DNA of 64,000 bases from Paragonimus westermani (GCA_008508345.1 QNGE01001001.1:45461-109460), one strand, 5' to 3'. Numbered from the stretch's first letter, positions 11,346 to 22,700 are shown. Program-made: numbers and translations. The notes: generated from the sequence alone by a model not told the origin.

Positions 11346-12780
11346 ATTACTTTGTGTTATTAATAAATAACAAGTGAGTTGGTTGATTTAATCCTGGAAC
11401 GTCACCCTAACTTGATTTTAGCCATAGCGTTCTCATAGAATTTTCTGTCAGCAGCTTTCAAAAAGATGTAGTGTACTCGAGTTTTACACGAACGTTTGCG
11501 CATGGTGATCAAATTAAGCTAGCAAAAATTCCCCACCAATTGTCTGGATGTAGATTAATTTTCACAGAAGTTATTCTAGGTTTTTTAGCAGGTGAGAGCA
11601 GAGCTTTAACCTCTATCCCCTTATGCGTTTCTTATTAGATTAGAATGAATAGCGCCCAAGGACGGATGTTCCGTTTCGAATCAGTGAATAAGACTCACGT
11701 CGTGAGGTCAAACGGCAGCGATGAATTGTCTAAGCATTTTTAGTTACAAATGGGCTAATCCAAAAGAAAACCAGTCGTTTTGGCAGATAAACTGAAGGAG
11801 GGATACAATGAAATACACCCAAAGTTTTAGTTGGCCAGAACAACATTGTCAGGGAAGAGGTAGGTTGGTAACCATCTGCCTAGTGCTCTAAGACTGGAGT
11901 GGTTCAGTAAGCTTCAAACGTTGTTCTTATCGTTCCATAAATGATAAGTGTATATGCTTCATAACTGCGCTCATGTACTACTAGTTTGGGCTATAAATAA
12001 CCACTTCAGATTGCGTTTGTTGGTCTCTCTCAATCTATCATTACCGGATTCTTCTCTGATCAACTAACTGAATTATGTGGACTTGGAGTATACACACTAT
12101 CATTCTCTAGCCATTTCAAATGGCTCATCAATATTGTTACCCTCCCGAGTTATGTGAGCTTAAAAGCTTAGAACCGCAGTGTACGCATTTTGTTGTTAAT
12201 CAACTGAAAAATAATACGTATTTACAAACACACGCAGAGGTGTCAAATTTTCTATGTGATGCAACTCAGCGAGAATAGTTTGAAGCTATTCTACGTGCAC
12301 GTCGTGAGTGGTATGTGCATGTAGACGGATAACATTTGAAAAGTCCACGACAAAAGCCTGACTTTCTATGTTGCATGGGACGATCTTTTGAGTAGGAAGC
12401 CTGTTGCCTGTAGATTGACTTTAACCGATTAACACACGCTTTCCAAGAATTCGGAAAATAATCCTTATGACAGCCTTATTTTGCACACTCAGGATTATAC
12501 TGTCTGACATTACTTGACCGACTAATCTCAGCAGTTCGTGGACTAGCATCTTTGAAGTGGGAGCCACTGTTAATGGTTTACGTGATGTTTGGACATGATA
12601 CTGATACGAGATACTCCACATGAGTGCACCGAGATTCTGCTCACTCGTCTACCTAGAATCACTATTGGTAGCCTGACCCCATCTGACTTATTCTATCTTG
12701 ACGCGGTCATCAGGCTTGTGCATTATTCCGGTCCAAAGGGCTGTACTGACTATTATCTTGGTCTTTCGAGGCACATCCAT
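11346..12780. other. CDF intron 2, part inside the inverted-repeat loop
   Basis: No coding similarity or structured repeat recognised. Confidence 0.6.
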
Positions 12781-13438
12781 GACACAGACAAAGGGTAGCA
12801 ATCCGACGAGGAGCAGTTACACTCCGAGGGCTGTGTATCCCACTGCTGGCCTCGTAGGAGTGCTTAAGTGGTGAGGCACTATCCGTGTTTGTAGCTGATG
12901 CATCGCCTTTTTCGAACCAAGAAGAGGGCGGTTAAGGAAGTGCCCTCAAACAAAAAAGCTCTCCCATCGCCTATTGGCTGATCATCATTGCTGGTGTATT
13001 ATCCTATACGACTGAAAAAGTTTTCATTTCATCCAGAAAATGGAAGTGACACTGGGTACATGCACTGCACCCAGAGATGATCGGAATCATTGCCCTATGT
13101 CTTACTCATTTCCCTTTTGGGCTAGGCAAGCCTCTCACTGTTAAATTAGTTAGACTTTTCAGACATTCGCTGCGGGTGAGGTGACCCACTAAAACCCTAT
13201 ACCTCTTGTCTCACAGGTCCGACTTTCGGGTCAAAGACTCGGGGTAAAGCCCCTCTAGTCAACCTATTTGCGTGGCATAAACTAAAAGGAAGTATCAGAA
13301 GCTGTTGTAGCCGTGATAGACTGGCCTAGTTGTTTTCCACTTCTTCCTGACCTGCTACTAAATACTCTCAGTGCGAACTAAAAAACCGGTGAACAGCCGT
13401 ACATTTAAAACCCGTACACTTCTACAAGTGCGTCAGCA
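12781..13438 (+). other. Possible 5' region of the right-arm LINE
   Basis: This stretch directly precedes the LINE-bearing right arm. It is slightly richer in GC and has fragments that read like a translated leader (NPTRSSYTPRAVYPTAGLVG in the frame from about 12,800). I suspect it is the 5' untranslated or leader part of the same LINE, but have no second copy in the window to compare it with. The inverted-repeat homology does not extend into it. Confidence 0.25.
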
Positions 13439-16047
13439 ATTTGCTGTAGTGAGCACCCTCTGTTGTTTAAAACTGGATATGTGTCGTCTGCAAAACGTGC
13501 CTTCACGATTCTAACATTGTGCCTTACTTAAATTTGGTCGTGGATACTACTTTGGATCAGTGGTTTTTTCTCAGTGTCCCTGGTAACGATGAAACCGAAA
13601 CTCGCAGTCAAACTTGGTTAACAATTGTATTTGGCTTTGAAACAGAACAGGAGAAAGCTTGCCCAACTGATTCCTAGTGATGGTCATTCATGTGCCGCCA
13701 GACTTAGCACTTCAGCAAAGTCGGTCTATACAAACCACAGGGACATTGTTTATTTGCCAGGCCCAACTATGCTCCAGTGAACAATGACTCAGTCGCTGTC
13801 AAGAACGCCTTCAAAGATGCTTTCCTTGAGTTTCTGAGACAAACTAAGCACTCGGACATAGTTGTGCTTGCAGGTGATATGAGTGCACAGCTTGGTCATT
13901 TCATCCTGGAAGCAAAGCGGCTGAGTGATACGTTCGTTGTCTGTGCACGATGCATTGACATCCGCGATCGGCTACTACAATTATGCGCATCTCGCGAACT
14001 CTGTGGATCGAAGTGTGCATTTTAGCACGTACGACAACGATGCATCACGTGAGGACCACCTTGTACAGTTTAAAGGCATACGCAAACCGACCATATCGCC
14101 GTCAGCTACCGGTGACGTCACTCAGTAAAAGATTATCGTTCAGTTTGGGGCAACCGATTTGATTCAGACACGCCGTTATTCGTGCTCGCTTCATCTTGTC
14201 GTCTACTGGCTGTTCGTCTTTTCGCCAACATGAAGTGTCCATTTGAGAATCGAGCGTTAAGGTTCACGAATCGCATGTTAAACGCCGCCCTCAGTTAAAC
14301 TTTCAAGGTTGCAACACTGAAGTGACACAAACGAGTATTGGAAAGGAATTTCAACAGCCAGGCGAACCTCTCGTGAAGAGGTCTATTCCAAGGAAGTACC
14401 ACAGATATAACGATGGGGGATTTCTGCTGATCCAGCCGAACTTGTGAACAAACGTACACTTATCCCCTTAGATCTGAATGCTCCAAATACCGCTGTGAAT
14501 TGCAACGCGAACCTACGAAGGGTCTGCGCAAGAACACTGTGGCCTACTTCTCTGAGCGTGCCAAAGGAAAAGGTATTTTCATCGGGTAATAGCCGAATAC
14601 TGTTTTCCTTGGTTCGTTGTTGCAATGGCTGCCAACAAGTTGTTAGTGAAACTGCATGAAAAACTCGAATATACAGCTTGTTGTGGCAGCTTGACAGACG
14701 GACTGAACACTATAAGGCAAAGTGCAGCTTGCTTGGGCTATCTCACTCGCCTGTGAATGATGAAGGTTCGTGGCTAGTTAGGTCATATCCCGCAATTCTC
14801 CATTCGAAACCAAAGTGGTTTTCTAGGGTAAACTATGGAAACACAACAAAACACAAGGTCTGCACACTCCTTCCACAGCTCTTTTCAAACATGGTGGTGA
14901 ATGATTGTTGTCTAAACTCACCAATCTCATCCGTTCCATATGACACGTCGAACAGGTGGCTCATGACTGGTGTTAGTCAACAGTCACTCCCGTTCTCCTA
15001 CAAAGTGTCGGTATACCTCGTGACAACTACAGGAGGAGTAATCTTGTCTCTGTCGCATCTACAACGGTCACGATCTCATAATGCGACGGTTTCTGAAGAC
15101 CAGAGGTAATCGGATATGCGACTAAGAGGCAAGATTCTGGCCTGATTGATGATGTATCGCTGAAATTTCCACCTTGTGACAGACAAGGAAACGTTGACAC
15201 TCCCTTTCTCACCCAAAGACCTTGGTATTTTTTTACCTCAAGGCTGCTTCGACTCGGATTCCCATACATATCCTCTGGTACTGTCTCCACCGTAGAGGAG
15301 ACACAATGGGACATGTCAATTCGTTGTAGTCGTAGTACTCTGGCTCTGATTGAATAGTGCGCACTCATTGGCGACCAGCTCGAACTTTATCTGAGTCAAC
15401 TGGTGTTCGACAAGGTTGTCCGATTAGCTCCTCCTGTTTTAATTTTGTATCGGACGATGTTTTGGAAGGTGGACTCGGAAATTACGAGAGTCTCGGAGTG
15501 GAACTTCTACCAGGTAGTAAGCTGAATGGCGCTGAGTATGTGGACGACATTGTCTCACTTGGTTCGTCTGCAGAGAACGTGTAGGCCATGCCAGTCTGTA
15601 TGGTATGAACTTTGCACCTTCAAAGTGTAAAGTCTTGTCACGAGATTGGGTGGGCACTAGTTCCGTCCTTGTCATTGCCAACAGTTAGCTAGAAGCTGTC
15701 AATCGTTTCACTTACCCGAGTAGTCTCGTCTCATCAGCTTGTAACATAGCTGTCGAGGTGTCCATGGGGATAGCGAAAAGTCGAAATGCATTGGTCAGTC
15801 TCCGTCACTCGTGGCGTCGCAAGGACGTCCGTTCATCAATTAGACGCCGCGTTTGCGATCAGTTTTGCTCTATGAATAAGATAAATGATCCATGTATCTG
15901 GACTCTGGATACTCGGCCGCTGTCGTCTTCGCCGGTTGGATTGTATCAACTGAGCTGACTGTATGAACAACGCGACAGTTCGTCGGCGCGTATTTGGGAA
16001 GTGTGCAAGTCCACTATCAACGACCACTTTGATAAAAGTGCACAGTC
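13439..16047 (+). repeat. Right arm of the 2,609-bp inverted repeat (decayed LINE, sense to the CDF gene)
   Basis: Reverse complement of 5184-7792 without indels. On the + strand it carries, in order: an endonuclease piece from about 13,760 (NYAPVNNDSVAVKNAF, LRQTKHSDIVVLAGDMSAQL, DRLLQLCASREL); a frameshifted DHIAVSYR / RSVWGNRFDSDTPL block near 14.1 kb; a poorly readable middle; and an RT palm at 15.36-15.58 kb (TGVRQGCPISSSCFNF, EYVDDIVSLG). Last comes the post-RT region to VRRRVFGKCASPLSTT near 16.0 kb. Multiple stops and frameshifts are shared exactly with the left arm. It lies wholly inside CDF intron 2. Confidence 0.95.
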
Positions 16048-16330
16048 GTAGATGGTTTCTCTCACGTGCTGCTTATTTCAAAGCTACTGTCGCGCTCTTT
16101 TCTTTCACTGCAGTTGTTGGTCGTTGGTGGAACGTCTCACTTGTGGAGGTCGTGTTCATTCTGGATGGTCTGAAACTCACTGGCTTGTCATCTGCCCTCT
16201 GCCACTTTGGAAGCCGTGTCCGCGAAAATGTTGGCTTCTTCTCTTAGTTAAACCGAGATGTTTTTGTTTGTTTACTATTATTTCTGCTTCTCTCCGTGTT
16301 ATGCATTCGCTGCCCCGTTGACGATTATGA
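16048..16330 (+). pseudogene. Continuation of the right-arm LINE beyond the repeat boundary
   Basis: Just past the arm the sequence GTAGATGGTTTCTCTCACG continues the LINE coding region. The equivalent block of another copy at 33187 reads GCGATGGTTGGGTCACGTGC. The left arm has unrelated sequence at the corresponding place. The rest is too decayed to delimit, so the end is approximate. Confidence 0.5.
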
Positions 16331-18049
16331 AACCATCGGCATGCCGATCGATCGTAACCAGTCGTATGGTTCACAGGTGGTTAATGTGGTGACTATAATC
16401 AAACTTTTCATACTTTTGTACTTTTTCTTACATATCGCCGATCCCTGTTGCAAAGTTAACTGTCTGGCAGTGAGGAAAGACTAGTTTGCGTCCTTTACAA
16501 TTGTCTCACGGAGGACCTCAACGCAGCTATTGTTAAGAACGCCTCAAGAAACCCGCCAGCCTGTCATCAGTACCCTCGAGTGTGCAACAATGTGTTTTTT
16601 ATTGATAACAAGCAGAGCCAAATCAATCACCTCGGGATGCTGATCTTAATTCGGAACGTCTATTCCCGTCAACTCCTGAGATCCCTCATCGACGGTACTA
16701 CAGGAATAGGCTATCTTGATAGATTACGTTTACCTTCTCAGGTAGATGGTTTGTCTGATGCTTCCTGATGACGGAATAGTTTGTGACCTTCGCATGATAT
16801 ATTTGTATGTGTATGCCTATCTTATTAATTTAAACATTGTGCCGGAGTGCGTGCTATAATGAACTTGGTTTTTGCCTCAGATATCTATTTTTCTCGGCTA
16901 GTACAACCAAGTTCGCATATCCGTGTAATTTATCGCGGAGACAAAACACGATTTCCTCATTCTCATGACGTATTCTCATTTAGGTTCCGTGCACCTCTGT
17001 CAATGTGGAGATGGCAATCCAATAATTTCAACAGTTTCGTACCGCTCAGATGTAGACGAAATGCGGTTCATAGCTTTAATTATTTAGGAAGAGGATCAGA
17101 CGATTTCATTGTTGTCTAGTTGAAATCTCATGTAATTTCAGATAATCTCTCGTTCAAAAGTTTCACAACGAAATTAGTGAAAATCACATGGTAGCGGTGA
17201 AGAAGAAACCCACTTCCACCAGCTTACCTTATAAAAGTGGATCAGTTGGAGGCTGTTCAAATCCCGTTTTTCCAATGCGTTTTGTCGAAAGCCTTCAGTA
17301 ACCACATTTTGCCATTAGTTTATCAACTGTCGACGGTTACCTTCTTATTTAATTGACAAATTTATCTGTCCACACTGAAAATGTACCTGTTTACGTGTTC
17401 ACTTATAGGTCTGTGACAGTTTCCGTTTGACATACGAGGGGGGTAATTGCCCGAAAATAACAAGCGTGCATCGCGCAGCCTGATTAAATAGCAGATTGTG
17501 AACGTTGATACCAGCCACAATTCTTGCTCGCCTTATGCACACAAACTGCACATTTAACCAGAATAATGCATTCAAAATCTTCTGTAAAATTATGGCCACA
17601 AAAGCTCTCTCTGTTCAGCAAAGTTGTCTCAAAACTGCATAAACCTTTGCTATTCGATACTCTATTACTTTGCCTACGAAGGTCATTCTTTCGTCCTCTT
17701 AGCCCTCTGTAGCCAGCTGTTTGTACAGGTCGGTCACAAGTAACGTGAGTCGTTTTTAGTTTGTCTGGTTAAAGACTAATTTGTGTTGTCAAACAGTCTC
17801 GACACATAAAGCCACAACCTCTATATATTTATCTAACGACCCGACCTCTCGAACCTAATAGTCAATTTGTCTTCAATTTATCGTTTTTTGGTGGCTTCTG
17901 TTTAGTTCGGTCAACGGTGAATGCACTGTGAACGTTTCTGTGGGAACTCTCAGTTGGTTGATTATTATGTCCAAATGGTCTTTTTAAGAGAATTATTATT
18001 ACTTTCAAAAACCCTTTAAACGAAGCTAGTCCTATTTCATTTTGCGCAG
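16331..18049. other. CDF intron 2, last part
   Basis: No exon or recognisable element. Short open frames at 16.3-16.8 kb have no family resemblance that I can see. It ends in a good 3' splice site (CCTATTTCATTTTGCGCAG). Confidence 0.6.
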
Positions 18050-18211
18050 GTGGACATAGTTCTTCCCATGGGAATGCGTCTCAAAGAGGCACATGATATT
18101 GGTGAAGAGTTACAGAAGAAATTGGAGAAGGTCGAGGGGGTGGAACGGGCATTTGTACACCTGGATTACGAGTTCACACATCATCCCGAAAGTGAACATA
18201 AAATTGTTTGA
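18050..18211 (+). CDS. CDF/SLC30-like transporter, terminal coding exon C
   Basis: This exon has 53 codons plus a TGA stop at 18209-18211 and joins exon B in phase 0. It reads [20 protein letters not shown], then [17 protein letters not shown], then [16 protein letters not shown]. This is the classic end of the CDF cytosolic domain: VDIVLP strand, xxxAHDIGExLQ helix, [17 protein letters not shown] strand. In known CDF structures this ferredoxin-like fold binds metal at the dimer interface. The match is closest to the metal-tolerance-protein group, including the HxPE ending. There is no sign of decay: frame, splice site and conserved residues are intact, so the gene is probably functional. Confidence 0.92.
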   Translation: MDIVLPMGMRLKEAHDIGEELQKKLEKVEGVERAFVHLDYEFTHHPESEHKIV

Positions 18212-18983
18212 CATCTTTGTCGCCTATCCATATATATATATATAAACCTCGAACAACATTTTTTCCCTTTGACTATACACAAAAGTTCATTTCTTATTTC
18301 AAGTTCTAATCAACCAGCTATGTTCATTTATTATGAACCACTAACTGCCTCAGTTTTGTCCATTGCGAATTAGTTTTTGTCAGTTTCCTGAGATTTTTAA
18401 AGTATTTTTTGAGACCAAGATTTCTATGACTGTCACTTGCATGAGCAATATGATTTTCTTCACTATTCGCTCTTTTATGCACACCTTTGGTTTGATTGAA
18501 TTTCTCGTTAGAAGTACAGTTGACTTACTTGCCGACTGTTTTAATCATTAGCTGTTTATTGTGGTATCTGTTGCCCCCTAACCACGAGCCATTCTGTAGT
18601 TGTATCGGTTTAATTATCCTTGTCTACGATGGTTGGTAAAGCATTATAAGAACAGTTGCCGCTCCATATTTTGGTCACATTGAATATGTTAGACTTACAC
18701 TTAAATAGTTGATTATTTGCTACGAATTACCACTCAGGTAGTCGTCAGTCACACGAAGTGTTTTCACATCGATAGTGTGATTATTTTGAATATGAACCAT
18801 ACAAGGCTAGTCTTGTCAAGATTAATCAGTTCTTCAAAGCATCACTTGCGACGGCTCTTTGAAACACTCTCATTACAACGCAGGCGTAAACGTAATTTTA
18901 TCGACCATCGATGTTGTTCGTAGTGTATTACGCTGTTATGTAAAACATTTTGCTACCCATTCCTTCCTGTGAACGAAAGATCC
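18212..18983 (+). other. Probable 3' UTR of the CDF gene
   Basis: Sequence between the stop codon and the first good AATAAA. It contains an AT dinucleotide run at about 18230-18244. No other gene is seen. The length of the UTR is an inference from the next polyadenylation-like signal. Confidence 0.4.
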
Positions 18984-18989
18984 AATAAA
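18984..18989 (+). terminator. Candidate polyadenylation signal of the CDF gene
   Basis: AATAAA about 770 nt after the CDF stop codon, in CCAATAAATTAAG. It is the first canonical hexamer I noticed downstream. Use is unproven. Confidence 0.35.
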
Positions 18990-19479
18990 TTAAGTTCATA
19001 ATAAGGTGTTCTCATTTTAGAATAACACTAACACAATGTTGAGTTTAGTTGTTCCACGAATATAGTTGGTCGGACACTGAAACAGAGCGCATAGCTTACC
19101 GAAATTCGTATTGGTCATTCCCATCCACGTATTAAGTTGCTCAAGGTTCGGAGTAAAGTTGTGTGGTTTGCTGTAGCGTCAGTCTCTGTTGAAGTCCACA
19201 ATGACCGTGTTTGTAATACACAGTGTACTTTACAAATTAGCGTATTTCTTGTTACTTTCTGTAGGCGACTCTCCTTATGGCAGCTAGCTGTCAGGGGCTG
19301 GAAAGGTTGGTTCTGTGCTGATGGTGGTCGCTGTCAGACTGTTTAATAGACAAATTCATATTGTGTAAGCTGTGTAGCCCAAAGAAAGATGGAAGAAATA
19401 TCACGATTAGGTGTGTACACATTTCCGCATATTTAACACGTGAGGACTACACGGAGTGACAAACTCGTCGCAATACGAT

Positions 19480-20255
19480 AAGAAAAGGGGTGTTGTATAA
19501 GCTAAAGGAGAAGCTGTAGAAAGAGAAAGAAAAATAACTTGTACCAATGTACAGAGCAGTTCTAAACACAAGTGCCATTGGATTTTGGTCTTCTCCGCAT
19601 CAAACAGCGTCACTAACCAAGGGTGTTCAATGTCATTCAGACTCCAGCCAAGTGGCCGACAGCGCTCTACTGAAGAAAACTCCAGTGTGAGTACTTTCAT
19701 GTCTCAAACCATAAGTCATAACTGGCCACCAACCGGCAGCTTCCAACCTAGCTCATCATTCGCAGACAAGACGAGCGAGGAGCTGGCACTCGTAAGATTT
19801 GGTCAAACCAACGAAGCCTATGAGTTGAGGTCAGCATGGTCAGGGATTGACACATCGGCCTACTTCGTCTTTGCTGACATGGTATTCCCACCACACACCG
19901 CTGATGCATCGGAGACACTGATAGTAGAAAGCGGATACTCTCTATGCGTCCTCAGAGCCGACGGCCCAGCATCCGGGGCTGTATAGTAGGACTGCCATTA
20001 CAGTGACGCTGCACATTTGGCCTTTCACAGAAAGCCTGAGGTCACGCCAACGTCACGGACGGCGTAAGTTGGTAAACGCAAACTGACCCTCTGCTATGCG
20101 ATTTGTGGCTTCGTTAGACGTTCCACCAGCGCTAATCCGACTTCCAAAGTACGTGAACTTCTCAACTACATGCAACAGCTCATAATAGCTGCTAGACCTA
20201 AATTTCAGGCCACTGCGGAAGCAGGTACTAAAGAATGCGGTGCCGGGGTACATGG
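19480..20255 (-). pseudogene. LINE fragment (RT thumb to C-terminus), inverted against the next copy
   Basis: Minus-strand reading from 20,180 downward gives VEKFTYFGSRISAGGTSNEA and EGQFAFTNLRR (post-RT region). Then comes HRLRWFDQILRVPAPR near 19.85 kb, equivalent to LRWLGHVLRMPAER at 33.2 kb, and LSSVERCRPLGWSLND near 19.65 kb, the C-terminal block. All are in the expected order for the LINE family, but separated by frameshifts and deletions. It abuts a + strand copy of the same family at about 20,256, a head-to-head arrangement. Confidence 0.65.
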
Positions 20256-22110
20256 GTTGAATAGATATTGGATCTCGGAGAAACCCCCGGAGTTGTTAGA
20301 AGCCAGACGGAACGTTCATCTTGGTAGTTCACATAACAAGCCTAAAAGAGGTATCCGTAGAAAACGTAGTCTAAAGGCTGATCGTGAAGCTTGGTTAGTG
20401 GAAAAAATGAAGAAAATGGAAGCCACTTTTGTTTCAGGGAACACCGGCATACTTTTTAAGCTGACTCGTGCCACTGGTACTAAGCGACCGTCTGTCAGTG
20501 AAGCAACCGACGAGACTGATGGCACACTCATCTATGATAAATCGCGAAAGTTGAAGCGGTGGGCGGAACACTTTGATGATGAATTTAGCTGACCTTCTGC
20601 TTCTACCATGTTGGTGCCACAAACTTCTAGCACCCTGGTCGGTACATTTAGTACCATCCACTGAGACTGAGGTCCGCAATTGCATCTCGGATCTCAAACG
20701 TTTTAGGGTTACTGATCCAGATGACCTCCTGCCACTACTTTTCACAGAGGGTGGTGCGGCTTCAGAAGGGGCCTTGTTTTCTCAACGTTGTTTGAACTTG
20801 TGCTGATGACGGAGACCATCCCTCCGTGCTGGGGTCTCTCGATGATAGTTCCTATATTCAAGAAAGGTATCAGGGGCTCTTGCGAAAACCATAGGGGACT
20901 TAGCTTGACCCCAGTCATTACTAGGGTTCTGGCATCCATCACAGTTTGTCGGCTCACTGCAGTTCGGGAAGTAAACAGGGAAGAACAGACATAGCTTTGC
21001 CGAGGCGGGGATATATAGGTCACATTTTTGCCCTCCGTCAAATTCTGGGAAGACGTCATGTATACCCCCTACCAACAATTGCCGTATGTCTCTACTATAA
21101 TGGTGCGTTCGATTCGGCAGATCGATCTACCCTCTTAGAATCACTTAAACACAGAAATGCAACCATCAGGTGTGTGAACATACTGTCGGTGCTTTATTCC
21201 CATAATTCAACTCAGATTAGGGTTTACGGTAAACTGTATGACGGTTTCAGCGCCATGAGCCGCGTACGTCAAGGCTGTCTGCTCCCACCGTTTCTCTTTA
21301 ATTTTGCCGGCGTGGACCTGCTCTCTGGTAAACGACCGGTTAATCTTGATTATGCTGGCGACAGGATCTTATTGCTTGACAAGTTTCAAACAACGCAAGC
21401 AGTGTTATACGTTACTTCATGTACTGCTGAATACTTCGGAACGCACGTTGCAGCCTGAAAACACAAAGTTGTTCTACAAGATTGCTGTAATAACGTGGAT
21501 TTCATTTTAGATAATGAAGCCCTGGAGGTTGTTGACCGGTTTTTATACCTGGGAATCTGCATCATCGGCAGGGGCGGAGGTGTAGGGAATGAAATAGCAA
21601 CGCGAACTTCTAAGGCCAGGACGGTATTCACTAATCTGGGGCACCTATGGCGACAGAGAGGTATTTCTTTTAAGCTCAAGGGTGGCATATACAGGAAAAC
21701 ACTGAGGGTTGTATTACTTTACGGCATCAAAACCTGGCAGCTCAGGGTAGATGTGAACAGCGTTCGGGTCTTTGACTGCCGATGTTTACGTTCGATCGCT
21801 CGTATCTGGTGGCACCAGCATGCAAGCAACGAGGAGGTTAAGAAACGAGTTCTGGCACTGATTGTCAGATGAGTTCTTTAGTTCACACCTTACATATGCA
21901 CAAACTTAGATGGTTAGGTCCTGTACTAAGTATGTCAGCTAGTCGTCTGCAACAGTGACTTTCGGAGTCGGTGGCTGAAGACATTAGGTGAGATGGCGGC
22001 TAGTCGGGCTCAGTGACGTGAATTTTGTCGTTGTTTGCCCGAGCCCTCTATCAAGTGAGTGCCTTTGATGACGCAAGGCAGTGGAAACTTTTATGCTGAT
22101 GACGTTTCAC
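20256..22110 (+). pseudogene. Non-LTR retrotransposon copy: linker, RT and C-terminus (best-preserved LINE)
   Basis: Ordered pieces on the + strand are: the linker at 20280-20592 (KRSLKADREAWLVEK, GILFKLTRATGTKRP, RWAEHFDDEFS); RT fingers at 20.79-20.98 kb (VPIFKKGIRGSCENHRGLSL, PVITRVLASITVCRL); palm at 20.95-21.40 kb (IGHIFALRQILGRRHVYPL, NGAFDSADRSTLLESL, RVRQGCLLPPFLFNF, LDYAGDRILLL); and post-RT region at 21495-21872 (VVDRFLYLGICIIG, ARTVFTNLGHLWRQRG, RVVLLYGIKTWQLRV, VFDCRCLRSIARIWWHQ). Several frameshifts separate them. In the catalytic palm, the motif A aspartate that precedes the GAFDS stretch is replaced (CLYYNGAFDS) and motif C reads YAGD instead of YxDD, so the RT would be dead even without frameshifts. 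The 3' tail runs to roughly 22.1 kb. Confidence 0.85.
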
Positions 22111-22289
22111 TTTCACCGACAGGTCGGTTGCTTGTTTGCATGGTGTAGGCACCTTAATGTTTTATGTTTGAATATGGAGGTAGCCATTTTTTTCGTGATC
22201 AGGTCCTTTCCCCTCGCCTTCTTTTCTCTTCTCTCCCTACACACGTTGTTTTTACCCTTCCTGATTGTGTTGCAGTTAAACATAAGTGC

Positions 22290-22700
22290 AAACCACTGAT
22301 GTATTGCAGTCTATTATGATGGCGATGGTGTTTGATGACGAACATCTCATCGCCAAGGCTAGAGGCGGGCGCAAAATCCCACCAAACTTGTAAGAGCACC
22401 CTTCATTTAGTGGGTGTGAGGAACATGCCGAACTGACGAACGGAAGCTTGTCTACGGTGTCCTGGTCTCTTTTTGTACGCTCATAGATCAGGCAATGTCG
22501 TCCGTGTATGCTGTGTCTCGAATTCGAGTGTCTACAACCCACTCCAGCCCACAATATTCGCGATCGATGAGGGCATACTTCATGATTTCGTTCACTGCTA
22601 AGTTGAATAGGTAGGAAGCGCTTAGGCAACCATGTTGCATCCCACTTGTGGTCCCAACTGTCGGGGCTACGCAACCACAAGCTCTAGCCCTTTACGGGTC
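22290..22700 (-). pseudogene. RT fragment of a second non-LTR type
   Basis: The minus strand reads TTSGMQHGCLSASYLFNLAV, NEIMKYALIDREYCGLEW and RDTAYTDDIA. These are RT motif B (GxxQGCxLSxxLFNL) and motif C (YxDDIA). The LFNLAVNEI wording differs from the FLFNF family found elsewhere in the window, suggesting a different LINE lineage. A stop follows the DDIA motif. Upstream, towards 23.1 kb on the same strand, the sequence is too decayed to assign. Confidence 0.6.
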
